A stretch of DNA of 47,759 nt from JBBQXY01 sp051004815. GTDB taxonomy: Bacteria; Chloroflexota; Ktedonobacteria; Ktedonobacterales; Ktedonobacteraceae. The stretch spans positions 1 through 47,759 of the forward strand of contig JBPCJY010000224.1 in NCBI GenBank assembly GCA_051004815.1, in the 5' to 3' direction. This document shows, in pieces, positions 1 through 8,475 of this stretch. Under the pieces are notes generated by a model. That model saw only the letters and a list, made by a program, of their open reading frames with translations, was not told the origin of the DNA and ran no database searches. Position 1 is the stretch's first letter; every line of letters begins with the position of its first letter. The translations under genes and the position numbers were made by a program.

Positions 1-85
1 ACTGGTGGCATATATTTACTCCTTCGGGCAAATGCGGAATCTCACACACAGGAGTTCCTTGCGGATTTGTGTTTGTGAATTATGG

Positions 86-180
86 CCAGGGCGACCGTAG
101 GGGTCGCCCCTACTATAGACGCTGAACGAACACAACGGGCACCGTCGTATAGTAGGGGGGAACCCCGCGGGCGCCCCGTG
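86..180. repeat. REP-like palindrome, copy 1 (overlaps a CDS 3' end)
   Basis: The left arm starts CCAGGGCGACC and runs to CCCCTACTATA (86-117). The right arm starts TATAGTAGGGG near 148 and runs to about 180, as an imperfect reverse complement. The same arms occur almost perfectly at 4515-4610, so this is a dispersed palindromic repeat. The minus-strand binding-protein gene ends inside it: its TAG stop is the complement of CTA at 113-115, within the CCTACTATA motif. Confidence 0.75.
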
Positions 181-1930
181 AGCCACCTGTGCCTCCCCCC
201 TGCTGATATTGCCCGATGTAAACATTCGCACCATCGTTGGGGGGAACGATAGTAAGTGCATTATCTACGATGCCAACAACCGTTGGTTTGCGCAGGAAGG
301 TCGTGGTAACTTGTTCCATCGGTAGCCAGGCAACATCGTTGACCAACTGTTGTTCCGCTTGTTGATATGCTTTGAATCGTGCGCCTTGATTGCTATTGGC
401 ATCAGCATTCTCCAACTGCTGCTGGAGAGCCTGCTGTTGCGCCACGTCACTGCTGGTATTTTGCCCGTAGTTCGCGTTGTTATTGGGTACACCGCGGTCA
501 AATTGGCGCGTCAACCAGTCTTGCGGGTCGGGATATTCCGCGACCCAGGCCAGCCCCCACATCTGCAAACCATTGGCGTTGCCGGTCGCAAGCGTCACCT
601 GCGTCAGCAGGGTATTGTAATCAAGCGGGTCAGGGGTGACGGTGACACCAAGCACCTTTTGCCACATCTGGATCATGGCGGTGACTTCCTTGTCAAAATT
701 GGCTGCACCCATAACATAGCTTAACTTGATGGCTGGTACCTGTGAGAGGCTGGTGATGCCCTCTTCTTTTATGCCCTGTTGGAGCAAGGCTTTGGCTTTC
801 GTCGCATTGCCCTTGAGGCTTTGCGTGCCATCGGGTCCGGTGAGATTGGCATTGTAGCCAGGCATTCCCTGCGGCACAATATGGTTTGTGGGCAGAACTG
901 TGCCATTCCAGGCACTTTGCGCAATGGCCGTCTTGTCGATAGCCAGGGCGAAGGCTTGCCGAATATGGATGTTATCGAACGGCTTCGCCAGGTAATTCAT
1001 CGTGTAGTAGTTCACCCAAAGCTGAGGTATCTGGTAAAAGTCTGCGCGTTTCTTATCGGCAGCAAACGTAGAAATCGGGACGCCCGTCGTATCCACCTGC
1101 CCAACCAGGTAATCATGGTAGGCATAATCGGCTTGCTGATAGAAAGAAAAGATAACTTTATGCAGCTGCGGCGGTGATCCGTAGTAGTTGGTGTTGGGTA
1201 CAAATTCGATCTCTTTACCGTGCGTATACAGTGAGACCTTAAAAGGGCCGGTAGAGCCGCCCTCGGTCAGATGATTGGTGAAGGCAGTTTTGTACGTATC
1301 GATCAGATGTTTCTCGACGACGAAAGAACAGGGATACGTCAGCATAGCAAGGAAATAGGGAGCTTTCCTTTTTAAGCTAATGATGAGTGTATTTGCGTCG
1401 GGCGTCAACAAGCTATCGTTGATAAGCGTGGGCGTAAAGCCACCCAACAACTTGTCAGAGTCTCGAATGAGTGATAGGTAGATGGGGGCAACAGGAGATT
1501 TCGTACTGGGTTGCAGAGCACGATCGATGCTGTAGGCCACATCTGCTGATGTCAGGGGTGTGCCATCACTGAATTTCAGATTGTGGCGCAAATGGAATGT
1601 CCAACTTAAGCCATCAGAGGAGACATCCCACGAGGCCGCCAGTTGTGGCTGTATCTGTAGCTTGTCATCAAGCTGCACCAGGCCGGTATAGATCATCTGA
1701 ATAGCACTCATCGAGGGTTGGTCTGCCGCCAGCACCAGTGCTGGATCAAGCGTGGCGATATCGGTAATACCCACCTGGGGAACGGTATAGACTTGTTTGC
1801 TGGCGGGAGCTTTTACCAACTTCTTGATCTGTGTCACTCCTCCTCCAGTGTCGCAAGAGACAAGGAGCAGAGCCAGGAAGCAGAGCAAAACAGGTAACAC
1901 TCTGGCCCGGAATATTTTGCCAATGGACAT
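113..1930 (-). CDS. Peptide ABC transporter substrate-binding lipoprotein (family 5)
   Basis: Extracytoplasmic solute-binding protein of the OppA/DppA family (SBP family 5), 605 aa, close to the usual 500-600. It would deliver oligopeptides or similar solutes to an ABC importer. The N-terminus is a lipoprotein signal: a short basic start, a hydrophobic stretch and a lipobox LLLVSC with Cys at about residue 26. It is followed by the family signature region (YTGLVQLDDKLQIQPQLAASW, then FHLRHNLKFSDGTPLTSADV). The ATG at 1930 has GAGGAG upstream. No permease or ATPase genes lie beside it, so this is an orphan binding protein here. The last ~22 residues (after GGGTGG) are encoded by a dispersed palindromic repeat and are unlikely to belong to the ancestral protein. 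The substrate cannot be told from the sequence. Confidence 0.9.
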   Translation of the reverse strand: MSIGKIFRARVLPVLLCFLALLLVSCDTGGGVTQIKKLVKAPASKQVYTVPQVGITDIATLDPALVLAADQPSMSAIQMIYTGLVQLDDKLQIQPQLAASWDVSSDGLSWTFHLRHNLKFSDGTPLTSADVAYSIDRALQPSTKSPVAPIYLSLIRDSDKLLGGFTPTLINDSLLTPDANTLIISLKRKAPYFLAMLTYPCSFVVEKHLIDTYKTAFTNHLTEGGSTGPFKVSLYTHGKEIEFVPNTNYYGSPPQLHKVIFSFYQQADYAYHDYLVGQVDTTGVPISTFAADKKRADFYQIPQLWVNYYTMNYLAKPFDNIHIRQAFALAIDKTAIAQSAWNGTVLPTNHIVPQGMPGYNANLTGPDGTQSLKGNATKAKALLQQGIKEEGITSLSQVPAIKLSYVMGAANFDKEVTAMIQMWQKVLGVTVTPDPLDYNTLLTQVTLATGNANGLQMWGLAWVAEYPDPQDWLTRQFDRGVPNNNANYGQNTSSDVAQQQALQQQLENADANSNQGARFKAYQQAEQQLVNDVAWLPMEQVTTTFLRKPTVVGIVDNALTIVPPNDGANVYIGQYQQGGGTGGSRGARGVPPYYTTVPVVFVQRL

Positions 1931-2095
1931 GTATACATTCTCCTCACATATTCATCATAATAATAGCAGTATAGGCAAGATTAAGAAGCATGATGTAGAT
2001 AATGATTCAAGGCTGCTATTTGTCGCGCTTGCATCCTACCAAAAAAGAGAAGGGCGCAATGAGGTGAATACCATGCATTGCGCCTTTCCAGATGG

Positions 2096-3526
2096 TTACA
2101 TAGCGCGAACAAGCGTGTTGCGTGGGGCATAGGCGGCAGCACGCAGCGCGACACTTAAGAAGGCATCGACATTTGTACTACTGAGAGCCGTGGGCCACGC
2201 ACTATACTCTTCGGCAGCCGCCTGTACGATTTGCAGGGTGTGTCCCTGGTCCGCTGCCGCGTCGGCTTGGGCGGCATTGCGACCAATGATGGCGAACAGG
2301 GCGCGTGTATCATTGTCCATTCGTAGATAGCGGCGAGCGGTAGACAATGCGCCTTTCAGGTCTTGCGCATGTAACTGCTCATTGAGCGTTTCCAATAGCG
2401 CGGGGGCAATTAAGCCACCACCCAGAGGGGTAGCGGGATTAGTGGGCATGGTCGGCGTACTGGATGGTTGTACCAGAGCCTTTTGTAAGGCATTGATGTA
2501 GCTAGCAGCAGTAAAGAGCAATGGCAAGGCGGCGATATCTTGCACATGGGAGTACACGAGCCGTGTTGCGGCAGCAAAGAGCAATCCGTGGCTGGCCTGG
2601 ACAAAAGCATCGCGATTCTCATCGCCAACTTTCTGCATCACCTCCGCGGCGGCAAGCGCGATTACTGAGCCAACGCCGTGTGATGATGCTCCTCCGCGCA
2701 TCAACGCATCATAGACGCCTTGACAGACCTGTGTCGTATCAGCGTCGCCCAAGATGAGGCCGCGCAGTGCTAAGGCATTCTCCTCCTGTGAGAAAGCCAG
2801 ACGGGTACGTAAGCTTGCCAGGCTATGGGCAGGATCGTCGTTAAAGGTGCGTACTGCGTTGATCCAATCCGGCTCATCGGTATGGAGCGGTAGGTGTGGT
2901 GCCAGCCAGTGTAAAATATTGGGCGCACGATCTCCCCATTCAACGGAGTCTAATAATTGGAAACCGCGCACCGCGAACATCAACGGATGCCCTGCATTCT
3001 GAAACGTGGTAGAGATGCCATCATATGTACGCACTTCCATTGTGCGATAGTCAGCACCGGTACCATAGAGACCGAAAAGGAGCCGCTCGGTCTCAGTTTC
3101 GTCATTGCCATAGATCGCCTTATGCAAGGCCTCATCCACGGTGTGTCCTTCTCCCAGTTCACTGGGAAACCGGGGCGCGGGATAGCTATCTTGAGCAGCC
3201 TGACCCGCCTTCACAGCCGGAGCGGTTGCCACAAGAGCTTGCACAAGCAACGGCAGTTCCTGTTCATGACTCTGCGGGTCTTGCTCTGGCGACGGTGGAA
3301 TCGCCACAAAATAGCGGCTCAACGCGGCGGCAGCACTTAACGTAAGGATAGGATGACCATCGCTATCGCCATGCGCGGCAATCATCCCTACGCGCCCAAG
3401 CAGTTCCGCCGCGGGCGCACCGCGCTGTAAAAGGCGTCGTCCCGCGGCAATAATCTGGTCGCTATCACCAGAAATTGTGGCATCAACAAGCGTCGAGATA
3501 TCGACACCCATTCCTATTGTTGGCAT
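2096..3526 (-). CDS. Conserved hypothetical protein, mostly alpha-helical
   Basis: 476 aa; I do not recognise the family. The protein is rich in Ala and Leu, has no signal peptide or clear membrane segment, and looks largely helical. His-containing segments stand out: AAHGDSDGHPILTLSAAAAL near residue 50, GGASSHGVG near 275 and QASHGLLFAAATRL near 310. They could be ligand or metal sites, but nothing proves this. The ATG at 3526 has an AGGGAG-like ribosome site about 11 bases upstream; a second in-frame ATG five codons later is also possible. It lies 46 bp downstream of the 258-aa gene on the same strand, so the two are probably co-transcribed. Confidence 0.75.
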   Translation of the reverse strand: MPTIGMGVDISTLVDATISGDSDQIIAAGRRLLQRGAPAAELLGRVGMIAAHGDSDGHPILTLSAAAALSRYFVAIPPSPEQDPQSHEQELPLLVQALVATAPAVKAGQAAQDSYPAPRFPSELGEGHTVDEALHKAIYGNDETETERLLFGLYGTGADYRTMEVRTYDGISTTFQNAGHPLMFAVRGFQLLDSVEWGDRAPNILHWLAPHLPLHTDEPDWINAVRTFNDDPAHSLASLRTRLAFSQEENALALRGLILGDADTTQVCQGVYDALMRGGASSHGVGSVIALAAAEVMQKVGDENRDAFVQASHGLLFAAATRLVYSHVQDIAALPLLFTAASYINALQKALVQPSSTPTMPTNPATPLGGGLIAPALLETLNEQLHAQDLKGALSTARRYLRMDNDTRALFAIIGRNAAQADAAADQGHTLQIVQAAAEEYSAWPTALSSTNVDAFLSVALRAAAYAPRNTLVRAM

Positions 3527-3572
3527 GTATCTATCAACTCCCTACCTGACCGGCATAAAAAGCCAGTCGTTA

Positions 3573-4349
3573 TTACGGTTGCAAATCGCGAATAGCTCGC
3601 TCAATGCTTGGAATGTCCGCATATTCTTCGTCGAGGAGTTTGAAGCCTCGATCAAGATACAATTGTACGAGTTTGGCACCACGTTCACCCGGCTCTAGCG
3701 CGGCATTGGTCAAATCGCTCGCACGATATTTGTCGGGTAAACGCGTGGAGATGCGTTGCATTTTGCGTTTGGTGTCTTGTAACAATTCCGTGTCACGGCC
3801 TTCCAACGAGTAGCGTGCCATGCCGACCAACTTCCCCAGTTCTGTTAAGCGTTCGCGGTCGGTCATCGTCTGCTCCAGCAGGTCCATGGGATCCAGGTCG
3901 TCAAGCGGCGTTGCTTCGTTAAGTTCTGGCAGTGGAGAGGAGGATATTTTATCAAACGTCTGTGTATAGTTGAGGTAGAGTTGCCCATACTCCTGGCAGC
4001 CCTCGGCCACTAACTGCATCCGTGCCGCTTCGTCTCTAGGATTGATGGGTCCAATATCGCATAGATCATCGCTCCGTCGATCCGCCAGCATTTGCAGGTG
4101 TTCCAGACTGCTACCCTCTTCTAGCATCGGCGGAATGGGCATCACATTGACATTGGCCGCTTCACGTAATTCCTCTGGCGGCAATTGCGCTGCTAAGAAA
4201 GAGGGCAGATACTTTGTGAGCGATAATGGTGTGGGTGGCACGATGCAATATGTGCAGAAGACGACTCGCGGATTGCTCGTGCTGCGTGCAATAAAGATGA
4301 CATGTCCCTTTGGTGCATTCGGATCACCGCGTAAGAAGCGCATATCCAT
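3573..4349 (-). CDS. Conserved hypothetical protein, 258 aa
   Basis: 258 aa, family not recognised. The N-terminal ~60 residues look like a beta-rich fold (GHVIFIARSTSNPRVVFCTYCIVPP) and the remainder is charged and helical. No signal peptide or transmembrane segment is visible. The ATG at 4349 has GAGAGG about nine bases upstream; a second ATG two codons in is possible. It sits between the TPR protein gene and the 476-aa gene on the same strand. The 280-bp gap to the TPR gene holds a REP-like palindrome, so transcription may be uncoupled there. Function unknown. Confidence 0.7.
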   Translation of the reverse strand: MDMRFLRGDPNAPKGHVIFIARSTSNPRVVFCTYCIVPPTPLSLTKYLPSFLAAQLPPEELREAANVNVMPIPPMLEEGSSLEHLQMLADRRSDDLCDIGPINPRDEAARMQLVAEGCQEYGQLYLNYTQTFDKISSSPLPELNEATPLDDLDPMDLLEQTMTDRERLTELGKLVGMARYSLEGRDTELLQDTKRKMQRISTRLPDKYRASDLTNAALEPGERGAKLVQLYLDRGFKLLDEEYADIPSIERAIRDLQP

Positions 4350-4514
4350 TAAAGGAATCCTCTCAATGATGGTATCTCAACGATAGTATATGCTCTATAA
4401 AAAGATAGCCAAAGACTTTCTCTGTATCATAAGCTGTTTAGACGTTCATGGCAAGGTACCCCAATTATTTTAGCCTGGATCTGTGAATAATGGCTGATGG
4501 TGCAACGTTTGGTG

Positions 4515-4610
4515 CCAGGGCGACCGCAAGGGATCGCCCCTACTATACACGCAGAACGTGCATCGCAGGTGTCGTAGTATAGTAGGAGCGATCCCTTGCG
4601 GTCGCCCTGG
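4515..4610. repeat. REP-like palindrome, copy 2 (near-perfect)
   Basis: Two 33-bp arms, 4515-4547 and 4578-4610, are reverse complements with one mismatch. They start CCAGGGCGACCGCAAGGG and end CCTACTATA. The 30-bp centre is unrelated. Outside the arms a shorter inverted motif, CTGTGAATAATG on the left and CATCATTCACAG on the right, extends the element. It begins directly after the TPR gene stop codon, so it may act as its terminator. Confidence 0.85.
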
Positions 4611-4629
4611 TCATCATTCACAGGCTTCA

Positions 4630-6843
4630 TTATTTTAGCCCTTTGTGCAATTGGCCTAGCCGTTTCAGGAGGTCTTTGTTCGTTCGTATCTCGTCCTCGG
4701 TCATCTCTTCCCCGCTCGTGGGGATGGTCTCTTCGTAAGCTTTGATGCGAGACACTGCCTCCTGCGACCCCGCGATACGCACGAAGCTTTGCAGAAGTGT
4801 ACTTGCCTGAGAGTCGTGCTGTTGTCGTACCTGAGTGATAGCAGCTTGCGTATACAGGTCACTGTATTGCTGTAAGAACATGCTCCATTGCTCTGGCTTG
4901 CTCAGTGTTTTCATGACCTGCTCGACCAGTGCAATCGCTTTCAAAAATGCGCTGTTCGCCTCTACCAAATTGCCCTGTACAAGGGAGAGACCGCCCAGTT
5001 CAAAGTGTGTATCGGCTTCCCCAAGCGGTTGTTGCTGCTGCTGATAGAGTTGCAATGCCTGGATGAGGGCGAGCGTAGCCTCTTCCAGCGTGCCATTTTC
5101 GCGCTGCGCTAATCCGAGCGCGAGCATGGTATCGGCCTGTCCGATCAAATCATCGCTCTGGTTGAAGCGCGTCAATGCCTCTTCGCAGCGTTGGATGGCT
5201 TCTTCCCAACGCTCTCGCACAATCAACGTTTGGGCGAGGCCAAGGGTAGCGGCACCATCGCCATCGGTACTCTCCAGCAAGAGGAATTGTTGGCCCGCTT
5301 CCATAAAGGTGGTCGAAGCTCCATCCCGGTCGCCTTGCGACAGGCGCGTGCGTGCGACTCCTAATAAAGCCTCGGCAGCCAGTAATGGCTCCTGTTTCCC
5401 ATCAGCCTGCTCATGGGCAGCCCTGAAGCGAGCTTCCGCTTGCACGAAATCACCCTGGGTTAAGAGCAACTGCCCCTGGACGATGAGTAGCAAGGGGTTT
5501 ACATCTGAAGCAATCGAGTTGCCGATAATAGTTGTCGCGGCCTGTTTGAGATAGGTATTGGCCTCGTCCAGTTTACCCGCGAAAACGGTTAAACGCGCCA
5601 GGTGTATTTGGGCTTGCGCGACACCATTGCCCTCGCCTACCTGCTCCATAAAGGTCTGTGCATCTCGATAGCAGACACCTGCCAGAGCTGTACGCCCTTG
5701 TTGACGATAGACCTCGCCAATGCCCAGCAAAGAGCGACCCTCAACGAGATCGTTCTGTGTCTTGCTCGCCAGTTTTCGTGCGTCTTCGTAGGATTGCACC
5801 GCCGTGGAAAGGAAGCCGCGCAGCCGCTGAATGTCGCCCAGCCCCAGTGTTGTCTCCGCTTGCCCCAGGCGGTACGAGATAGCCTTGTAGGTCCGTAAAG
5901 CCCGCTCCATGGTCGCACTGGCATAGGAAAGCTGTCCACGACGTGTGTTTATCTCCCCTAGCAGGCGGTTAGCATTGGCAGTGCCGAGAGCGTTATGTTG
6001 ATTAGAGTACACCTGTAAGGCCAGTTGCGTACTCGCCAGGGCTTGCTCAACCTGATCGCGCAGCAAGGCAACTTCTGCCAGACCGAGATTGGCATCTGCC
6101 TCGCCCAGTTCATACTCCAAGCCACGCGCCTTATTGAGCGCATTCGCGAATGTATCTGCGGTTTCATCGAGTTGCCGCTGATCCAGATAGATACGCCCTA
6201 GTCCTAAAAGTGTATCCACGACGCCATAGCTATCACGCAGTGCCTGATAAGCCTCTAAGGCACGTTGATAATTCATGTTGGCCTCGCTATAGTGTCGTGC
6301 CAGGCGTTGAATATCGCCGAGGCTGCGGAGGGCATCGGCTTCGTTAATCGCATCGTTGGCTGTGGCAAAGTAGGTGATTGCGTGCTGATAGAACTCGGCG
6401 GCGTGCGTGGTGTTACCGTGTTGCAAAGCGATATGTCCCAGTGCCAGGGCCACGTTCCCCTGACCTTGTGCATTGCCCTCGGCGACATAGAGATGCTGAG
6501 CTGTATGATACGCCTCTTGCGCTTGTTGCAGATGTGTTTGTTGTCGTTCCAGGTGTCCGATAGCAAGGGCGGCGTGCGCCTCGTTTAAAGGTCGTTTGGC
6601 TTCTCGATACAATTTCATTGCTCTCTGATAGTTGGTAATGGCTTGCTCGACCAGATTGCTTTCACGCTGCACATCGGCTAGCAGAGAACGACAATCACCG
6701 GCCCGTTTGAGATCGCCGCTTTGGCGGAATTGTTTTTCGGCGTCGATAAAGGCCTCGGCGGCAATTTCCGTCTTGCCCTGACTATAGGCATCAATGCCGC
6801 TTTGTAAACGAATCTCCGCCGTGGTTTTATCCTGTGTTGCCAT
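4630..6843 (-). CDS. Tetratricopeptide-repeat (TPR) scaffold protein
   Basis: 737 aa made almost entirely of TPR units spaced about 40 residues apart, of the type with A-L-x-x-L-G-x-I and A-x-x-x-Y-x-x-A-L signatures (for example ALAIGHLERQQTHLQQAQEAYHTA). At least fourteen units are visible between residues 10 and 640. The C-terminal ~90 residues are helical and charged without clear repeats. No enzymatic or DNA-binding domain is fused, and there is no signal peptide. Such proteins usually scaffold protein-protein contacts in the cytoplasm; the partner is unknown. The gene heads the minus-strand group reaching to 2096. The ATG at 6843 is the only good start. The stop lies against a REP-like palindrome. 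Confidence 0.85.
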   Translation of the reverse strand: MATQDKTTAEIRLQSGIDAYSQGKTEIAAEAFIDAEKQFRQSGDLKRAGDCRSLLADVQRESNLVEQAITNYQRAMKLYREAKRPLNEAHAALAIGHLERQQTHLQQAQEAYHTAQHLYVAEGNAQGQGNVALALGHIALQHGNTTHAAEFYQHAITYFATANDAINEADALRSLGDIQRLARHYSEANMNYQRALEAYQALRDSYGVVDTLLGLGRIYLDQRQLDETADTFANALNKARGLEYELGEADANLGLAEVALLRDQVEQALASTQLALQVYSNQHNALGTANANRLLGEINTRRGQLSYASATMERALRTYKAISYRLGQAETTLGLGDIQRLRGFLSTAVQSYEDARKLASKTQNDLVEGRSLLGIGEVYRQQGRTALAGVCYRDAQTFMEQVGEGNGVAQAQIHLARLTVFAGKLDEANTYLKQAATTIIGNSIASDVNPLLLIVQGQLLLTQGDFVQAEARFRAAHEQADGKQEPLLAAEALLGVARTRLSQGDRDGASTTFMEAGQQFLLLESTDGDGAATLGLAQTLIVRERWEEAIQRCEEALTRFNQSDDLIGQADTMLALGLAQRENGTLEEATLALIQALQLYQQQQQPLGEADTHFELGGLSLVQGNLVEANSAFLKAIALVEQVMKTLSKPEQWSMFLQQYSDLYTQAAITQVRQQHDSQASTLLQSFVRIAGSQEAVSRIKAYEETIPTSGEEMTEDEIRTNKDLLKRLGQLHKGLK

Positions 6844-6956
6844 GAAAATCTATGTCCTCAATCTCTTATTATGTTGAGTAGTACGTGCGTTATATTCTAT
6901 TCTGTATCTCATTGTAATGTTTGCTCAAAAGAATGTCAAAAAGCCAAAAAGACTGC

Positions 6957-7121
6957 CAGACGTTTGGAGAGAAGGCTGTCATTCTGAGCGCAGCGAAGCA
7001 TCTCTCGCTCGCCCAGGTGCAGATTCTTCGCTGCGCTCAGAATGACAGGCCGAATCCCTCTCCATGACAGGCCGAATCCCTCTCCAGTGCGCTCACGGAC
7101 AGTCTTCTCTCCAAATGTCTG
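6957..7121. mobile_element. MITE-like element with 18-bp terminal inverted repeats and 9-bp direct repeats
   Basis: The ends CAGACGTTTGGAGAGAAG (6957-6974) and CTTCTCTCCAAATGTCTG (7104-7121) are inverted repeats with one mismatch. Immediately outside, AAAGACTGC occurs on both sides (6948-6956 and 7122-7130), a perfect 9-bp direct repeat consistent with a target-site duplication. Inside is a perfect 23-bp inverted repeat (6976-6998 and 7026-7048) with the core TCATTCTGAGCGCAGCGAAG, followed by a 22-bp tandem duplication (7043-7064 and 7065-7086). There is no coding capacity. It sits in the divergent region between the TPR gene and the cNMP-binding gene. Confidence 0.75.
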
Positions 7122-7150
7122 AAAGACTGCTAGGATTGTCCATGCCATTG

Positions 7151-7159
7151 TGGTAGAAT
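7151..7159 (+). promoter_or_regulatory. Extended -10 promoter for the cNMP-binding gene
   Basis: TGGTAGAAT matches an extended -10 element (TGnTAnnnT) about 70 bp upstream of the ATG at 7232. A well-placed -35 box is not seen. It lies just outside the MITE-like element. Confidence 0.4.
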
Positions 7160-7231
7160 ACGGCGTATACATGGAATAGTACGGAGACGTGGCGACCCTT
7201 AGCAAAAAAAGGTATAAAAGGAGTTTTTAGT

Positions 7232-7663
7232 ATGCACGAAGATACCCTAGCGCGTGTAGACCTTTTTATTGGCCTGGACAAAAAGGACTTACAGATGCTC
7301 GCAAAAAGCTGCCAGGAACGGAAGTATAGTGCAGGTTCAACCTTGATGTCACAGGGTGATACAGGGGTAGGACTCTATGTGATAATCAGTGGGACGGTAC
7401 GGATTACGCAGGCAACCAACCCCGATAGAGCAGAGGTAGAGTTGGGAACCGCCGGCAAGGGCAGTGTACTGGGCGAAATGGCACTGCTTGATGACTTACC
7501 CCGCTCTGCTACCGTCACCGCCATTGATGATGTAACCGCCCTATTATTGCCAATATGGGATTTCCGCACGACCTTACACAGCCAACCGGACATCGCTGTT
7601 AAACTACTGGGAGTGCTGAGCCGTCGCCTACGCAAAGCTGAAAATCGCAGCCACGATCATTAA
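7232..7663 (+). CDS. Stand-alone cyclic nucleotide-binding domain protein
   Basis: 143 aa consisting only of a CRP/EPAC-type cyclic-nucleotide-binding domain. The beta-roll glycine pattern is present (QGDTGVGLYVIISGTVRI), as is the phosphate-binding cassette GEMALLDDLPRSATV, near residues 88-102. The cassette keeps the Arg that binds the cyclic phosphate, so the protein is probably ligand-competent. No helix-turn-helix follows; the chain ends at the domain's C-helix. It is therefore not a classical CRP/FNR regulator and probably works as a cAMP/cGMP sensor acting on a partner. The start is well supported by AAAGGAG 10 bases upstream of the ATG. It is a single gene between two repeat-rich gaps. 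Confidence 0.85.
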   Translation: MHEDTLARVDLFIGLDKKDLQMLAKSCQERKYSAGSTLMSQGDTGVGLYVIISGTVRITQATNPDRAEVELGTAGKGSVLGEMALLDDLPRSATVTAIDDVTALLLPIWDFRTTLHSQPDIAVKLLGVLSRRLRKAENRSHDH

Positions 7664-7675
7664 AAGACAAGCCCT

Positions 7676-7955
7676 CACTCTGCCGCAGGGTACCCGTAAA
7701 GGGTACCTTTCACTGGGAGGTTTTTTGAAGCGCGCCGGTTTCGCCTGTCATGCTGAGCGCCGCGCAGAATCTTCGTGCGGCCCGACGAGAGATTCTGCGC
7801 GGTGCTCAGCATGACATTCCCCCTCGCCGATGCCTTTCCCCAAAAAACCTCCCAGTGAAAGGTAAAGGGTACCCCTACCATGGACCATGAAGCGGCTTCG
7901 GTAGCGCGTTCGTCCATAGTAGGGGTACCCCTCGCGGGTACCCTGCGGCAGAGTG
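7676..7955. repeat. Nested palindromic repeat between convergent genes
   Basis: The outermost arms (7676-7696 and 7935-7955) are a perfect 21-bp inverted repeat beginning CACTCTGCCGCAGGG. A further pair, 7867-7885 and 7912-7930 (GGGTACCCCTAC.ATGGAC), is inverted with one mismatch. The architecture resembles the CCAGGGCGACC...CCTACTATA family with GGGTACC replacing GGGCGACC. A second element (7708-7861) is inserted in its left half. It lies between the cNMP-binding gene and nrdR, which converge here, and could terminate transcription in both directions. Confidence 0.75.
7708..7861. mobile_element. MITE-like insertion bordered by 12-bp direct repeats
   Basis: GTAAAGGGTACC occurs at 7696-7707 and again at 7862-7873, a perfect 12-bp direct repeat. 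Just inside are perfect 20-bp inverted ends (TTTCACTGGGAGG at 7708, complement ending at 7860). The interior holds a 26-bp inverted repeat with one mismatch (7746-7771 and 7791-7816), with core TGTCATGCTGAGCG. This reads as a small non-coding element inserted into a pre-existing palindrome. Confidence 0.7.
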
Positions 7956-7964
7956 GGGTGTGGC

Positions 7965-8432
7965 TTATTGCTCTCCCGCAGGTTTAGCGCGATTGAGCAG
8001 GTTTTGGATTTCTTCAAACATGGTTTCGACATCACCGAAGGAACGGTAGACGCTGGCAAAACGGATATAGGCTATCTTATCCATGCCTTGCAGATGCTCC
8101 ATCACCTTTTCACCAATCACATTGCTTGCCACTTCCTGCCGACCTAAGCGATAGAGTTCTTGCTCAATCTCTTCGACGGCACTTTCGATCTCGCCAAACG
8201 GCAAAGGACGTTTCTCACAGGCCTTACGGATACCAACGAAGAGTTTTTGCCGATCAAATTCTTCTCGTCGCTGGTCACGTTTAATCACCATCAAGTGAAA
8301 TTTTTCGACTCGTTCGTAGGTGCTGAATCGTCCTTTACAATGCTCACATTCACGTCGGCGATGAATAGCATCGCCAATATCACGCGAATCTTTGACCCGT
8401 GATTCAGTTCCGCCACATAATGGGCATTTCAT
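7965..8432 (-). CDS. nrdR: Transcriptional repressor NrdR
   Basis: 155 aa, the normal NrdR length. NrdR represses ribonucleotide reductase genes when dATP is bound. The N-terminal zinc ribbon has CPLCGG (Cys3, Cys6) and ECEHCKGRFSTYERVE (Cys31, Cys34). The ATP-cone follows, starting MVIKRDQRREEFDRQKLFVGIRKAC. Both match the family throughout. The ATG is unambiguous from the MKCPLC start. It is transcribed alone, convergent with the cNMP-binding gene. A 16-bp palindrome overlaps its probable -10 region. Confidence 0.96.
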   Translation of the reverse strand: MKCPLCGGTESRVKDSRDIGDAIHRRRECEHCKGRFSTYERVEKFHLMVIKRDQRREEFDRQKLFVGIRKACEKRPLPFGEIESAVEEIEQELYRLGRQEVASNVIGEKVMEHLQGMDKIAYIRFASVYRSFGDVETMFEEIQNLLNRAKPAGEQ

Positions 8433-8459
8433 GCTGGTAAACCCCGTTGCAATAGTGTC

Positions 8460-8475
8460 ATAGAACGTATTCTAT
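8460..8475. promoter_or_regulatory. 16-bp palindrome over the nrdR extended -10
   Basis: ATAGAACGTATTCTAT is a perfect 6-4-6 palindrome 28-43 bp upstream of the nrdR start. On the minus strand the same bases contain TGATAGAAT, an extended -10 element, so a bound protein would block transcription. It does not match the usual NrdR box, so the regulator is unknown. Confidence 0.45.
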
